Source: Impatiens glandulifera | Lineage: Eukaryota > Streptophyta > Magnoliopsida > Ericales > Balsaminaceae | NCBI RefSeq assembly: GCF_907164915.1 | Contig: NC_061862.1 | Span: 78,767,718-78,831,717, forward strand | Direction of reading: 5' to 3' | DNA length: 64,000 nucleotides | Shown here: one piece after another, positions 23,471-36,759 of the stretch | How positions within the stretch are numbered: the stretch's first letter is position 1 | Layout of the letters: every line of letters starts with the position of its first letter | Made by a program: the position numbers and the translations under genes | The notes under the pieces: generated by a model | Told to the model about the DNA's origin: nothing | Database searches by the model: none | The model's input: only the letters and a program-made list of their open reading frames with translations

Positions 23471-24984
23471 TCAATTAAATCGTTTTTCATATTTCAACTT
23501 AATTAAAGATTTCTTCTTTACTCTTAATTTAATTAATTTTTCCCATTTTTCTAATTTCTTTAACTTAATCTAACAATAATGATTAATTAAGTTAAAATTT
23601 AAAAACGTTATTATAAACAATAATCATTTATATTAAAGTTTAAAAATACATTTTAGAATTAATAATTAATATTATATGTTTTCAAAATTATTTGATAAAT
23701 TTCAAACAAATTAAAATTAAATGTACGGAAAAATTTCAAATTAAATTGATTAATTGAAATTGTTTTCTTTTTGTATTCTCTGTTTTTTTAGAAGGTATAA
23801 TTAATGCTACTAATCAGTTTTTAGGGTCTTTTGATTGTCATCTTTAATTATAGTTAAAATTTGTCTAACTTTGATTTCTAATCTTCCCACTTTTGGGATT
23901 TTAATGAAATGGTTCTAACCATTTTCCAAAAAAAAAAAAAAATTTAAAATTGTTTTTAAACGAAAAAATATTATTAAATTTGTTAATATATATAATTAAA
24001 ATATATTTTAGACCATCATTTCAATTAAATTAAAAATATTTAAAAAAAATATTTGTAACAAAAAAAGTATTATTTAAAGTGAGATTATTTCCAAATAAAG
24101 TCATCATTATAAAGTTGGAGAAACCATTAAATAGACATTTAAATATGGTGTAATTGCAACCATAAAATATATATGAAAATGAGAAAATAATAAAAATTTT
24201 GAACACCAAAAATTAACATTTTGCTACATATTCTACCCAAACATTGAACATTTTGCTACATATTCTACCCAAACATTAAACATTTTGTTCTATCTCATTA
24301 TCGACAACATCTACATTCACTTTGGACATTTTTCTCCAACTAATTCGTCATTATCGATCATATTATACCCTCACTTTGTGCATTTGATTCAATTCGAACC
24401 ACCATTCTCTTAATACCTCAAATTCGTACTCATTCCATCTAAAATCTGACAATTATTTTAATCTCTCAAATTTACAATCATATATACCATCATCATAATC
24501 ATTTTAATCTTTATAATACACTATTTAAAATGTGCATCACTAAGAAACAAAACATAATCTCAAGTTTAAAATGTGATCACCTTAATCCATACATCATTTG
24601 TGATTATTGAATTCCATTTATAATTTTTTTGTAGATATATAATTGTTAAATAAATTCGAATATATAAAATATTTTTTTAATAAATTATTTAAAATTTTTA
24701 CTTAGAGAGGTAATAATATTTTTAAAATTTAATTATATAATGTTAAATAACTAATATAAATAGAATTATATATATATATATATATATAAAATTATTTATT
24801 AAAAAAATTCAACTAAAATAATATAAGATTAAATTAAAAATAAAATAGTGACTTATCTAATAAATATAAAGAAAAAAGTAAAAAAAAAATATAACCTAAT
24901 AAAAATATATGAAAAAAAATTAATATAAAAAAGAGACAAATAATCTAACAAATTTGAACATTATACACTAACAAAACTCATTTT

Positions 24985-25065
24985 AAGATCGGCTGAGGCT
25001 CGAACTCTATTATCAAATTTAAAATATGAACACATTAACCACTACTTCACTCGTGAGGGTTAAAC
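24985..25065 (-). repeat. tRNA-like (pol III box) repeat, copy 1
   Basis: Reverse-complement reading gives a GTAGTGGTTAATG stretch (box-A-like) followed about 30 nt later by AGAGTTCGAGCC (box-B-like). A better copy lies at 25830-25910. It could be a tRNA-derived SINE or a segment carried by other repeats. Confidence 0.4.
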
Positions 25066-25079
25066 ATAATTTTTTAATT

Positions 25080-26650
25080 TTTTAATATATATATATATAT
25101 ATATGATATATAAAGAGAGAATTTATTTATATTTATATATACTATAAATTAATTTTTAAATATATATATATATATATTTAATATATAATTATATAGATTA
25201 TAAAATAATTAATTTAAATTAATTTAAGTATATCAAAAATTAATTTTTAAATACATTGTTATATATATTTATATTTTATATAAATTATAAATAATTAATA
25301 CATATAAATTATTAATATATATAATTATTTATTAAAAATAATTCATAGAAGGGAGATAAATAATCAAACAATTTTATTTATTTTTATTTAAACATTTCTT
25401 CAATATTATATCAATAAAATTATTAATACAAGTAAAATTATTAATATATTTATAATTACTGTTGGTTTTATATTTAAATGAATCAGAGGTTCATTCAAAT
25501 CACTCGTATTGTTCATTCGTGTATCGTCACTAATTTGTTATTATCGATTACATTATACCATTATTTAGGCATTTTTATCGATTATTTTCATAATTCATAA
25601 AATTTACATCCACATATACCATCATCACATAACTTCATTTTGAACATTATGCAATAACAAACTCACACATAACTTTAATTTGAACATTATACAATAACAT
25701 ACATGACCTCATTTTGAACATTATGCACTAACAAAATCATTTTATGCATTTTGATCGATAATTCTCTAATTCCTCAAATTCACTCACGCATATATCACAT
25801 TTTAATATTTATAATATCCCTTTAAAATCCGCATAAGTTGGAACTCGAACCCTAGTCTCAAATTTGAAATGTGAACCCTTTAACCACTACATAATTGGTA
25901 ATTGTTGACATTATTTTATAATTTTGTATATGTATATATTGTATATAAAGGGAGATTTTTTTTTTATTTAAAAATATCACAAATTAATTTTTAAATATGT
26001 TATTACATATATATTTAATATATAATTATATAATTATAAAATAATTAATTCAAATTTATATAAATATATCACAAATTAATTTTAAATATTTTGTTATATA
26101 TATTTATATTTAAGGGAGACAAATAATTAAGTAAAATACAATTTATTTTTACTTAAATATACCCCACATTAATTTTTAAATATGTTGTTATATATATATA
26201 TTTAATATATAATTATATAGATTATAAAATAATTAATTCAAATTTATTTAAATATATCACAAACTAATTTTTAAATGTGTTTATATATATATATATTAAT
26301 ATTTAATAAATAATTATATAGATTATAAAATAATTAATACATATAATTATTTATTAAAAATTATTCATAAAAGAGAGATAAATAATCAAACAATTTTATT
26401 TATTTAAACATATCACCAATAATATAAATTATTAATACAAGTAAAATTATTAATATATTTATAATTATTTTATTAAAAAAATGGATTAAGGGAGACAAAT
26501 CATCAAATAAAATAATTTATTTTTATTTAAATACATCAACAACAATATATCACAAATTAATTTTTATTTAGGTGGTTATATATATATATTTAATATATAA
26601 TTATATATATTGTAAAATTATTATTATATTTATAATTATTTATTAAAAAA
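25080..26650. repeat. AT-rich tandem repeats, unit about 90-130 bp
   Basis: Blocks containing CACAAATTAATTTTTAAATA, TTTAATATATAATTATATAG and TTATAAAATAATTAATTCAA recur about ten times with variable spacing. Interrupted at about 25450-25910 by minisatellite-like TCACTTT/CATTTTG sequence and a tRNA-like copy. Confidence 0.7.
25830..25910 (-). repeat. tRNA-like (pol III box) repeat, copy 2
   Basis: On the minus strand TGTAGTGGTTAAAGGG is followed by TTGAGACTAGGGTTCGAGTTCC, where GGTTCGAGTTCC is close to the B-box consensus GGTTCGANTCC. A third diverged copy (GGGTTCGAATC) is near 34165. Confidence 0.5.
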
Positions 26651-28779
26651 TATAAAATATAATTAAAAAAGAAGACTTTTACATTTATAATTAATATGTA
26701 TTAATTATTATTTTAAATTTTAATTAAAAAAAGTCTTTAGTATAATTTTATACTCACTCATGAACTTACAGTTAAGTTTATATTTAAATAAATTAACCCG
26801 ATTTATTTGTCTAACAAAAACAATCTAAATCTAAATCACTAACATGGCTCTACGCACTAATTTAGAACTAAAAATTATTATATATAGATATGAATTAAAG
26901 GATTGATATTTGAACTGTTTTTAAGAGTTCGAAGGGTGTTATATGGGGTCAAATATCATCATTTTAGTAAGAAAATAGTATTTACAAAACATCTATAACT
27001 CATTCGGGTTTTTTTACTTTACCGACATTTTTTTTTCTTAACTAATTTATGACCTTCATAAAATAAAAATAACAATTATCTTTATTTTCAACTATTTCAA
27101 CAAATCTCACAATTTTTAGAGTATTTAAACTCTATCGATAATTTGAAATATATGTATTTCGAAAAATATATTTAATTTAAAATACAAATACGTCCAAATT
27201 AGTAAACCGGATACAGTGTCGTTTTGAAATTATATAAAAAATAAATATCAAATCTATCACTATTTAGATTTTCTCAAATATTATTTTATATCATACACTC
27301 AAATTACTCTTAACAAATTAAAATACGGTAAATTTCAAAACAAATACTTCATTTAAAAATAATATGTCCAAAATATTTATAAATATCAATTCATTTACAA
27401 ATATGTGAAATTAATTAAAAAAAACAAAAAAAAGTTTTTATAATAAAAAGATAATTTTTGTCCACTAAAAGAAAAAACCCTCAAAATGTTACAATTTTGA
27501 TAGTTTGAACTTACAAAATGATAAAGTTTAAAGTTCAAACTTCATTTAATAAAACAACTCAAATTCGACTATATTGGAAATTTTATTTTTTTAACAAACA
27601 ATTTATATCTAAGTAATGAATTATTTATTTTAATTTTGTATATATTATTTTTTATTATTATTTACTAATTAATTTTGTATATGTAACTCATAATTAATTT
27701 TAAAAGAATTAATATTTTATAAAAATACGTTTGTTATTTTATTTTTAATTTTATTGTTTTAATTTTTTTATATTGTAATCTAAATAAATTTGAGTTAATT
27801 TGTATTTTATTTATTTAAAAACAAGTAATTCATATTAGAGTTAAACCAGAAATAAGAGGGCAGAAATATATTTAGATTTTATCAACCTAACTATTTATTT
27901 TTGATTTTTTTCTTGTTAATAATTTGTGACATCTTTTATCCTAATTTGTATAGTAATTATTTTGTTTGGTTGTTTTCATCCCAATTAATTAATATATTTT
28001 TAAATGATTAAAGTAAAATTGACATTATTACTAAATAGACACTTGACAAATAATATGGATGATGTCTACATTAAAAAAACAAAGTGACAAAACAACAAGA
28101 AAATACATAAGATCTTATAATATATAAAGTGATGGAAGAAACAAATAAAAGAAATGACCAAAATAGTTACTTACAATATAAAATCAAGATAGATAGTTAA
28201 GACTTAAGATGGCTACTCAATGAATGATAATGATCAAAATGAAATTCAATTAGAAATATATATAACATGCCCACCTAAAATTAAAATATTTATATAGAGA
28301 AAACTAAGGATGCAATTGTAACAAAAAGAAATATTTCAAATGACTTGTATTGTTGTAATAAATGTGAATCTAAAAATGAGACAATTAGGCATGCCTTAAT
28401 TGGTTTTCCTTTTCTCAAAGATTTATGATTCAATACATAAACTTTTTGGTAGTATTTATAACTTTTCAAATTTAATAAGATCAATCTTAGGTCACAAAAA
28501 TAACATGTTCAACTAAAGTTAGCAAAAAGAGGTGGATATATTTGGCCTTGATGACGTCCTGAATTCGAGACCGTTATGCGATAAGTTCGGTTTATTGACG
28601 AGTTTTGTTCGTCTGATTAATTGACTAAGTGTATTTAAAGATTACGTATTTAATCTGCGGGAATTAATTACACTACAGAGAAGCGATAAAATCTAACCGA
28701 TTATAAATTACTTCAATTATTTTATTGGAATAAATAAATAAATAATTATGTTTTAAATTCAATGTGAAAAATACAGACA

Positions 28780-28780
<1 letters not shown>

Positions 28781-28832
<52 letters not shown>
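28781..28832. repeat. (ATT)n microsatellite
   Basis: About 17 ATT units. The same position in unit 2 (36205-36215) has only three, so the tract expanded in unit 1 or shrank in unit 2. Confidence 0.95.
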
Positions 28833-28833
<1 letters not shown>

Positions 28834-29262
28834 CTGTGCAGTCCATGATTAATATTTCAAATTTTGTAAAATAATGATTGGTTTATGACAAAATGGTAAT
28901 TGTCAAACGATATTTCATATTATTATAATATTTTCCCGTAAAAGCTTGATAAATTGTGTAGTCTATTTCACCATTAATCATAATAATGATCTCGTCATAA
29001 AATTGACAGAACTAAAATTAATATTTGGTCGTATATATTTATTTGCTTATTTGTGAATATAGAAGAAGAGAAGAAACACGTTAATTAGTAGGTTTAAAAC
29101 TCACCGAACACTAAAAATATTTTGATTAAAGTGAAGATATTTTGAATATATATTTTTTAAACATTTTAAAAAGAATAGATTTAGAAAAACTTTTATTTAT
29201 TATGTTATTATAAATATTTGTAAAAAGAATGAAAAAAAGAAAAATCTATATAATAACAGATT

Positions 29263-29312
<50 letters not shown>

Positions 29313-29439
29313 TTTAATTCTTGGAGAATAGGTTGAATTTGTTATGTCTTATTTTTATGTATAGAATTTTGTTAAATTTGTCCATAATTTATGCAAATGT
29401 TTCGTCTCAACTTCACGAGGATCTTCTAATATTTCAATG

Positions 29440-29960
29440 TATATCCCAAAATTTTCTATCTTATCAATTTTGGCAGCTCGTGCAGTGCTAATAATTAAAA
29501 TTCTGGCTAAAAATATCTAAGATAAAGAACGTAAATGTTGTCGTTCTTAACTGAAACTCAGGTTAAGCTCCGTTTCAAAACCTTGTGGAGTTAGGAGTAA
29601 GACATCCCGAGGTTGGCGCATCTCATTGGGCGTGGAGAAGCATTGAGAATAAGTATCCCTACCCGATGAGTCTACATCCATCGATGTGGTCGCCTTCACT
29701 AAACCGACTTAAGTCTGCAACTTGAGAATTTAAAACCGGCTTTAAAAAAGAAAAGGCTAACCCCTTACGGATCACATATGCGATCGTCACTCCAGGTCGT
29801 CAAGTAGCTATGCTTAACTCGGAATTAACATGATTTAAGTTTTTAGCGCTTATGCTACTACCTATAAGCTTTTCCTTAATTTGGACTAATCTAAGTACAC
29901 TGTCTCTTAGATAAGACGAAAATACGGGGTTGGTAAAAGCTGTACTGTTGAATGTTTTCT
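29440..29960 (-). other. less AT-rich unit-1-specific segment, unrecognised
   Basis: Unit 2 has unrelated sequence here (36930-37180). The segment has near-average GC and lacks a long open frame. On the minus strand, TCCGAGTTAAGCATAGCT (29810-29827) resembles the internal part of 5S rRNA (AGTTAAGCGTGCTT), the kind of match found in Cassandra-type TRIM elements, but the similarity does not extend into the rest of the 5S promoter. Probably a small mobile element; identity open. Confidence 0.4.
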
Positions 29961-30527
29961 TGTTAAATAAAATTTGAAAATTATATTTTCATATTAGATT
30001 TTAATTGAATGACACCTTATTTCGTATTAAAATTCTCTATAAAAATTCTTAAATGTATTATTATTACTCATACAAAAATTACATTATAACTTTGAGTTTG
30101 TTACTATTATTTTTTTAATTTTATTTTAACAAATATCTCCGAATCTTGATCTTTCACACGTTTATTTAAGGTATTTTTAATGAAAATTAAAATTTCATGA
30201 TTTGTTATTACTTGAGAAATTGAGATAAACGTTTATTGGATCTATTATTATATTTTACGACTAATTTTATGTAATTAGACACAAGCTTAGTGTCTTTGAT
30301 TAAATAACATAACCGAAATCCGGTATCAAAACTTAAAGTTATAAATAAGAATGAAACTTGTCAACCAATATAAAGGGACAAGATATATATGTATAAGAAT
30401 TTGTTATTTTCCTATTAATCCATATAATCCCACAAAAACAACATAATATGTTTAAAATTAATTTCAAATAAGTTTATCTTTAGACCAAAATAACATTTTC
30501 TTCCAACAAATTCACATTAAACATGCT

Positions 30528-30666
<139 letters not shown>

Positions 30667-30717
30667 AACATTCATATATCATAACTTATTCCTATTGTTA
30701 CTTTTCATATAAATACC

Positions 30718-31309
30718 TAGGGTTGAGAAAAATTACCGATATTAAAGGTATATCCAAAATATCGTACTGTAATATATCGAAAATATCAATTTTTAAGGTA
30801 TACCGAAAAAAGGTAAGGTATGATACCGATACCGAAATTATTAGTAAGGTAAAGATATGAGATTTATAATATTTTGGTATATCGAGATATACCGAAATAG
30901 TATTTATAAATTAAAATATATATAATATATTTATAAGAAATAATTAAATAAATTTGATATTAATTTAATTATAGAAATATAATTTTTGAATAATATCAAA
31001 ATATAATTATACTGAAATATTATTCAATATATGCATTCTTACCTTACTGGTGAGATTGATTTTTTTTTAAGTTAATATATTTTTAAGGTATTAAAGGTAT
31101 AATATCGATATCGTACCGAAATTAAGGTATACCGAAATTAAGGTAAAATAAATGTATGATTTTTTTGTATACCAAAATTAAAGTATATTGAAATTAAAGT
31201 ATACCGAAGTTAAGGTAAGTTAAATGTATGCATTTTTTGCATACCTAAATTTTCGGTAAGGTATAAGGTATGGATAAAACATTAAGGTATACCGTACTGA
31301 CCCACTCTA
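30718..31309. mobile_element. non-autonomous hAT-like element, 592 bp, 8-bp TSD
   Basis: The ends are imperfect inverted repeats (TAGGGTTGAGAAA at left; right end reads TAGAGTGGGTCAG on the other strand). Directly repeated TAAATACC (30710-30717 and 31310-31317) flanks it, matching the 8-bp TSD of hAT elements. The interior is full of GGTATACCGAAATTAAGGTA-type motifs in both orientations, as in the common plant family with ACCGATACCG repeats. The unit-2 paralog keeps one TAAATACC (37921-37928) and no element, so the empty site is in the window. Confidence 0.88.
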
Positions 31310-32186
31310 TAAATACCATGTATGATATGATATATCATGCATGACACACATGATATGCGTGTTAATAAAACAACACAACTATCAAATAAACTAATGAGAC
31401 ATATAAAATAATAAATATATTTTTCTAATGAAAATTCATGTTAAACTTGTTGAACTATGAAAAACATATTAATTGATTGCATGACCAGATGTTTGTTATT
31501 CTATTATTATTGTCAAACTAACATATATTTATTCACACCATAAATTATGTTTGTTACATGTTTTTTTAATATCGTGCCAAAACATAATTTGACAAGGGTT
31601 TCAATTACATGTGTTTTTTTTATGGAATCAACATAATCCCACAAGTCACGACAAACAACTTTACCAACGCCAAGTATAGAAATATTAAATTTCATTTCAA
31701 TACAATTTAGGAAAATGAAGTGAATGGTGATATAAGTTGGGAAAACCCTAGCTCGAAAGTAACCATAATAATAATTAGAAACTAATTAATATTCACAATC
31801 TGGCAATGTTAGGTCGAGTTAGGAGACTGTTTCTTTGCAAGGACAGCAATTATATTGAATTGTTGATTAATTTTATTCGATATATATTAGGTAGTTGAAG
31901 GAATTGAATATATTTTTTCAAGAGAAATAAACAATTTAATAGACTTGTGATATTATTTCATTTAGATTTAGAATGGTAAACAGTTTGATTTGATCGGTTT
32001 GTACATCAAAATATATGGTTGAAGTCTGTTTGAAAATCTCAAATATTCGATTTTGGTTTATTGACTTAGAAATAAAATTTGCTTGAAGAGAGAAATATCA
32101 ATTATATATATTTATTTGAAAAGAAATAAATACCAATATATGTTTTAGTTCAATGGTTGGTTGGATATTTTTTTGTTTCTTAAATG

Positions 32187-32288
32187 TGAATCTAGAAATG
32201 AGACAATTAGGCATGCCTTAAATGATTTTCCTTTTCTCAAATATTTATGATTCAATACATAATTTATTGTGTAGTATTATAACAACGA
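32187..32288 (+). repeat. segmental duplication unit 2, first piece
   Basis: TGTGAATCTAGAAATGAGAC and AATTAGGCATGCCTTAA correspond to 28364-28400 in unit 1 and follow directly on the end of unit 1, giving a head-to-tail tandem. Homology then breaks off and resumes at 35870. Confidence 0.78.
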
Positions 32289-32589
32289 GCAAGCACATGT
32301 AAGAATATAAAATAATATTATTTAACTATAAATATTTTAAATAAAATTAATATTATTTATATTTTAAATAAAATTAATATTATTCATATTTAATTAATTT
32401 TAATTTGTAAAATGAAAATCAATTCAAAATTTAATGTTAATATATATATTTTTTTTATATTGATTAAATATTTAATTAAAAAATAAAAAATTTATGAGTT
32501 TGAATTTTTTTTAAAAGATTTAGATTTTTTCTTAGTAAGAATCAAATCAATTACATCATTTATCTGGTTAGTTACTATAGATTGATTCA

Positions 32590-34690
32590 GATATTTTATT
32601 TAAAGTTGTGTCATACATTTTACTCTTATCTAAAGTAATGTTAGACGTGCCTTACACTATTACTAATCTCTTATATATTACTGCGACATTTTTTACCATC
32701 ACTTTGACAAAGCAATCACCAATCACACAATCTATATCTCATATTGTGACAACACACACTTTTACATACTTATTATCTCTTGTCAAATCAACCATCAATC
32801 TCAATCGACCTCTCATATATATCATGACCTCACATTTTTCACATGCTTCTTATCACACTCGACAAACCAACCATGAATCTCAATCGACCTCTAGTATCTT
32901 AAGCTCAAAAATTTTCAAATTTTGGTAAATCAAAATTTCATTCATATTATTTTTAAAAACCGATATCTCATTTATTATCGACCTCTTATCCCCCACAAAT
33001 CCCACATTTCATCTCATGATTTTTACCCTTACCACGACATCTTTTACCACCAATCGACCTTTTATCTTGTGACTCACACTTTTTTATATTTCTCTTTATC
33101 TACTCGGAAAATACACACAAATCTCAATCAACCTTTAATCTCGTGACCTCACACACTTTTACATTTCGGTCAATTAACATCACATTCATATATTTTTAAC
33201 CACTAATATCTAATTTGTTACCAACCTATTAAATTATTCCTCACTTCCGGCAAACCAACCACCAAATATCAATTGACATCTCATCTCATCTCATGACCTT
33301 ACATACACTTTCACACACCTCTTTTCCATTGTCAAAACCAAAACATCAATCTCCCCAATCGACCTTTCATCTTGTGACTCACACTTTTTATATGTCTTTT
33401 TATCCCCTCGACAAACCACTCACCAATCATAATTTAGACCTTTAATATCATGACCTCACACACACATTTATACTCCGGTCAATCAACATCTCATTTTATT
33501 ATCGACTTATTATCCCGACATATCAACCACAAATCCCCTCCAAATATTAGTCGACCTCTTGTGACTCACACTTTTTCATATGTCTTTTTATCCCCTTGAC
33601 AAACCACCCACCAATCTTATTCTACCTCTTTTACCCCTATTTTAACAAATCAACAACCAATTTCAAGTGATCACACCTCTTATTCCTTGTCAAACCAACT
33701 ACTAATCTTCTAATTAACCCTCATCTTGTAACTCACACTTTTTCATATGTCTCTTTATCCCCTCATATACCTCTTAACCCCCTCGAAAAACAACCCACCA
33801 ATTTTAGACGACCATTTTTACCCTACTTCACCAAATCAACAACCAATATCAATTGATCACACACCTCTTATACCTCATCAAATCAACCACTAACCCCCCC
33901 AATTGATCATCATATTGCGATTCACACTTTTATATGTATCTTTATCCCTTCGGTTGACAAACCACCCACTACCCGACCTCATTCTCGTGACCTCACACTT
34001 TTAAATGCTCGTCAAACCAACCAATAATTTTGATCTCATACTTTCACATACCTCTTATCCCTTGTTTAAAAGTTATACCACCATACATTATACTAAAAAA
34101 TGCATTCTTTAATGGCGATCTCTCAAATAATTATAATACTCACTTTTAAATTTGCAGTTTTTGTGATTCGAACCCTAGTCTTACATATAAAATGTGAATA
34201 TCTTAACTTCTAGACCACACAATTTTATAATTTTGTGTATGTATATATTTTATTTTTAATATTTATTAATAGTTAGTTAATTAGTCAACATCTTATGACT
34301 CACACTTTTTCAAATGTCTCTTTATCATATTTTCACACGCCTCTTATCACTTAGTAAACCAATCATTAATCTCAATCATATTTTCAAACGCCTGTTATTC
34401 TTCAGAAAATTAACCACTAATCTCAATAACATTTTCACATGCCTCTTATCCTTCAGCAAACCAACCATCAATCTCAATCGACCACTAATCTTGTGACCTC
34501 ACGATCTTTTATTACCCGTCACTTATCCATTGACAAACCACATCACAATCACACTTTCACGCGTCTTTTATTCATAAGAAAATAAACCACCAATTTCAAT
34601 CCACATTTAACCTCGCGGACTCATACTTTGGTCAATCAAATATTTGATTCATATTTTTTAACTACTCTCATTGTTACCGACTTATTATCT
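32590..34690 (+). repeat. about 2.1 kb degenerate CT/AC-rich minisatellite
   Basis: Recurring blocks TCTCAATCGACCTC, ATCTTGTGACTCACACTTTT, CATATGTCTCTTTATCCC and GACAAACCAACCACCAATCT follow one another at roughly 60-90 bp. The strand is strongly poor in G. Related sequence is found at 24230-24480 and 25490-25800. Several short frames in it (32608-33146, 34314-34496) are by-products of its composition. Confidence 0.75.
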
Positions 34691-35870
34691 CTCGGAAAAC
34701 CACACCACAATCACAATTGGTTAAAGAGTTTTACTTATTTTATTAGGTTGCAAGTTTGAAACATACATATAGCATTTTTAATTTTATTTTTAACCGTTTC
34801 AAGTTTATGGGCGGGTCAACCCACGATATGACTCAATTATCCATTTACTCTCACATATATATTCAAATTAACCACAGCTTTCGACCCGACAAACTAAGAA
34901 AATTCAAATTAAGCATTATTATATATAAATATATATATTGTTAGTTAAAAAGTTGAACTAATATTGTTAGGATTATTGCATGTTCATTAAATTTAAAATA
35001 TAAAGTCTTATTAGCTTAGTTGGTTAAAGGGTTATACTTGTTTTGTTAGGTTGCAATTTAAAAATATACATATAACATTTTTAATTTATTTTTAATTGTT
35101 TCAAATTTATGGGTGGGTCAACCTACGATCTGACTCAAGTATCCATAAACTCTCACATATATATCCAAATTAATCACAGTTCTCGACCCGACAAACCAAG
35201 CAAATTCAAATTAAGTATTATTATTATATATATAAAGAGAGATTAGTTAGTTAAAGAGTTGAACTTATATTGTTAGAATGTCGCATATTCATCAAATTTG
35301 GTATTGAATTTAAAATATAAAATCTTATTAACTTAGTTGGTTAAAGTGTTGTATTTGTTTTATTAGGTTACAAGTTTGAAACATACATATAACATTTTTT
35401 ATTTAATTTTTAACCGTTTCAAGTTTATGGGCGGGTCAACCCACGATCCGACTCAAATATTCATTACTCTCACATATATATTCAAATTAATCACAACTCT
35501 CGACTCGGCAAACCAATCAAATTCAACTTAAATATTATATATATATATATAAATTAGTCAGTTAAAAAGTTGAACTTATATTGGTAGGGATGTCGCATGT
35601 CCATCAAATTTGGTATTGAATTTAAAATATAAAGTCTTATTCGTTTAGTTGGTAAAAAGGTTCTTATTTTTTTGTTAGGTTGTAAGTTCGAAACATGCCT
35701 ATAAAATTTTAATTTTATTTTTAACCGTTTCTAGTTTATTGGCGAATCAACTCACAATCCGACTCAAATATCTATTTACTCACATATATATTCAAATTAG
35801 ATTAACCAGACCCAACAAATAAGTAAATTCAAATTAAGAATTATTAAATATATATATATATATATTATAT
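34690..35870 (+). repeat. four tandem copies of a tRNA-like/Helitron-related 300-bp unit
   Basis: Units start near 34710, 35010, 35330 and 35640. Each has a box-A-like TAGCTTAGTTGGTTAAAG, then about 30 nt later AGGTTGCAAGTTTGAAAC (box-B-like), then GGGCGGGTCAACCCACGAT, CTCGACCCGACAAACCAA and GATGTCGCATGTTCATCAA. The same unit appears once in inverse orientation at 48640-48900 inside a Helitron-like element. Confidence 0.75.
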
Positions 35871-36415
35871 TATCATTTCAAGATCACAAAAATGCCATGT
35901 TCAAGTAAAGTTAGCAAAAAAAAAGGTAAATATAACTAGTTTTAACGAGGTATATAGTTTGAGTCCGTCATGCAACAATGTTTGAGTTCGTCATGCAACA
36001 ATTTCAGTTCGTCTGCTTAATTGACTAAGTGTATTAACAGGTAAGGTGTTTAAACCGCGAGGATTAATCGCACTAAAGCGAAACTAGCGTTCTAACCAAA
36101 TTAAAAAAAAAACTAACCAATTATAAACTACTTCAATTATTTTAATGGATCATAAATAAATAAAAATAATTATTTTTTAAATTCAAAGTGAAAAATATGC
36201 ACACTATTATTATTGTAATTACCTGTGCAGTCCATGATTAATATTTCAAATTTTGTAAAATAATTATTGGTTTGTGACAAAATGGTAATTGTCAAACGAT
36301 ATTTCATATTATTATAATATTTTTTCCCGTAAAAGCTTGATAAAATTTTTAATTAGTTTATTTCACAATTAATATTTCATAATAATGATCTCATCATAAA
36401 ATTGACAGAACTAAA

Positions 36416-36496
<81 letters not shown>

Positions 36497-36708
36497 AAAA
36501 TAGAAGAAGAGAAAAAACATGTTAATTAGTAGGTTTAAACTCACCACCAACCACTTTAAAAATATTTTGATTAAGGTGAAGATATTTTGAATATTCTTAC
36601 ATTTTCTAAACATTTTACAAAGAATAGATTTGTAAAACTTTTATTTATTATGATATTATAAATATTTGTAAAAAGAAGGAAAAAAAGAAAAATCTATATT
36701 ATAACAGA

Positions 36709-36759
<51 letters not shown>

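Larger units (their letters stand above)
23471..28362. other. AT-rich gene-free region with tandem repeats
   Basis: No coding frame of note. It holds a 33-bp duplication (about 24216-24290, AACATTTTGCTACATATTC twice), an AT-rich tandem repeat (25080-26650), two tRNA-like segments (24985-25065 and 25830-25910), and from 27750 a diverged copy of unit 0. Confidence 0.6.

Noticed and set aside
29800..29960. 5S rRNA gene
   Set aside because: Only about 18 nt resemble 5S rRNA; the rest of the gene and its other internal promoter boxes are missing.
31513..31695. 60-residue minus-strand frame in unit 1
   Set aside because: The paralogous unit 2 has stops and frame changes in the same place, which argues against a conserved gene.
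32608..34496. Several frames of 60-106 residues
   Set aside because: Produced by a G-poor minisatellite; no shared protein signature and the repeats do not keep frame.
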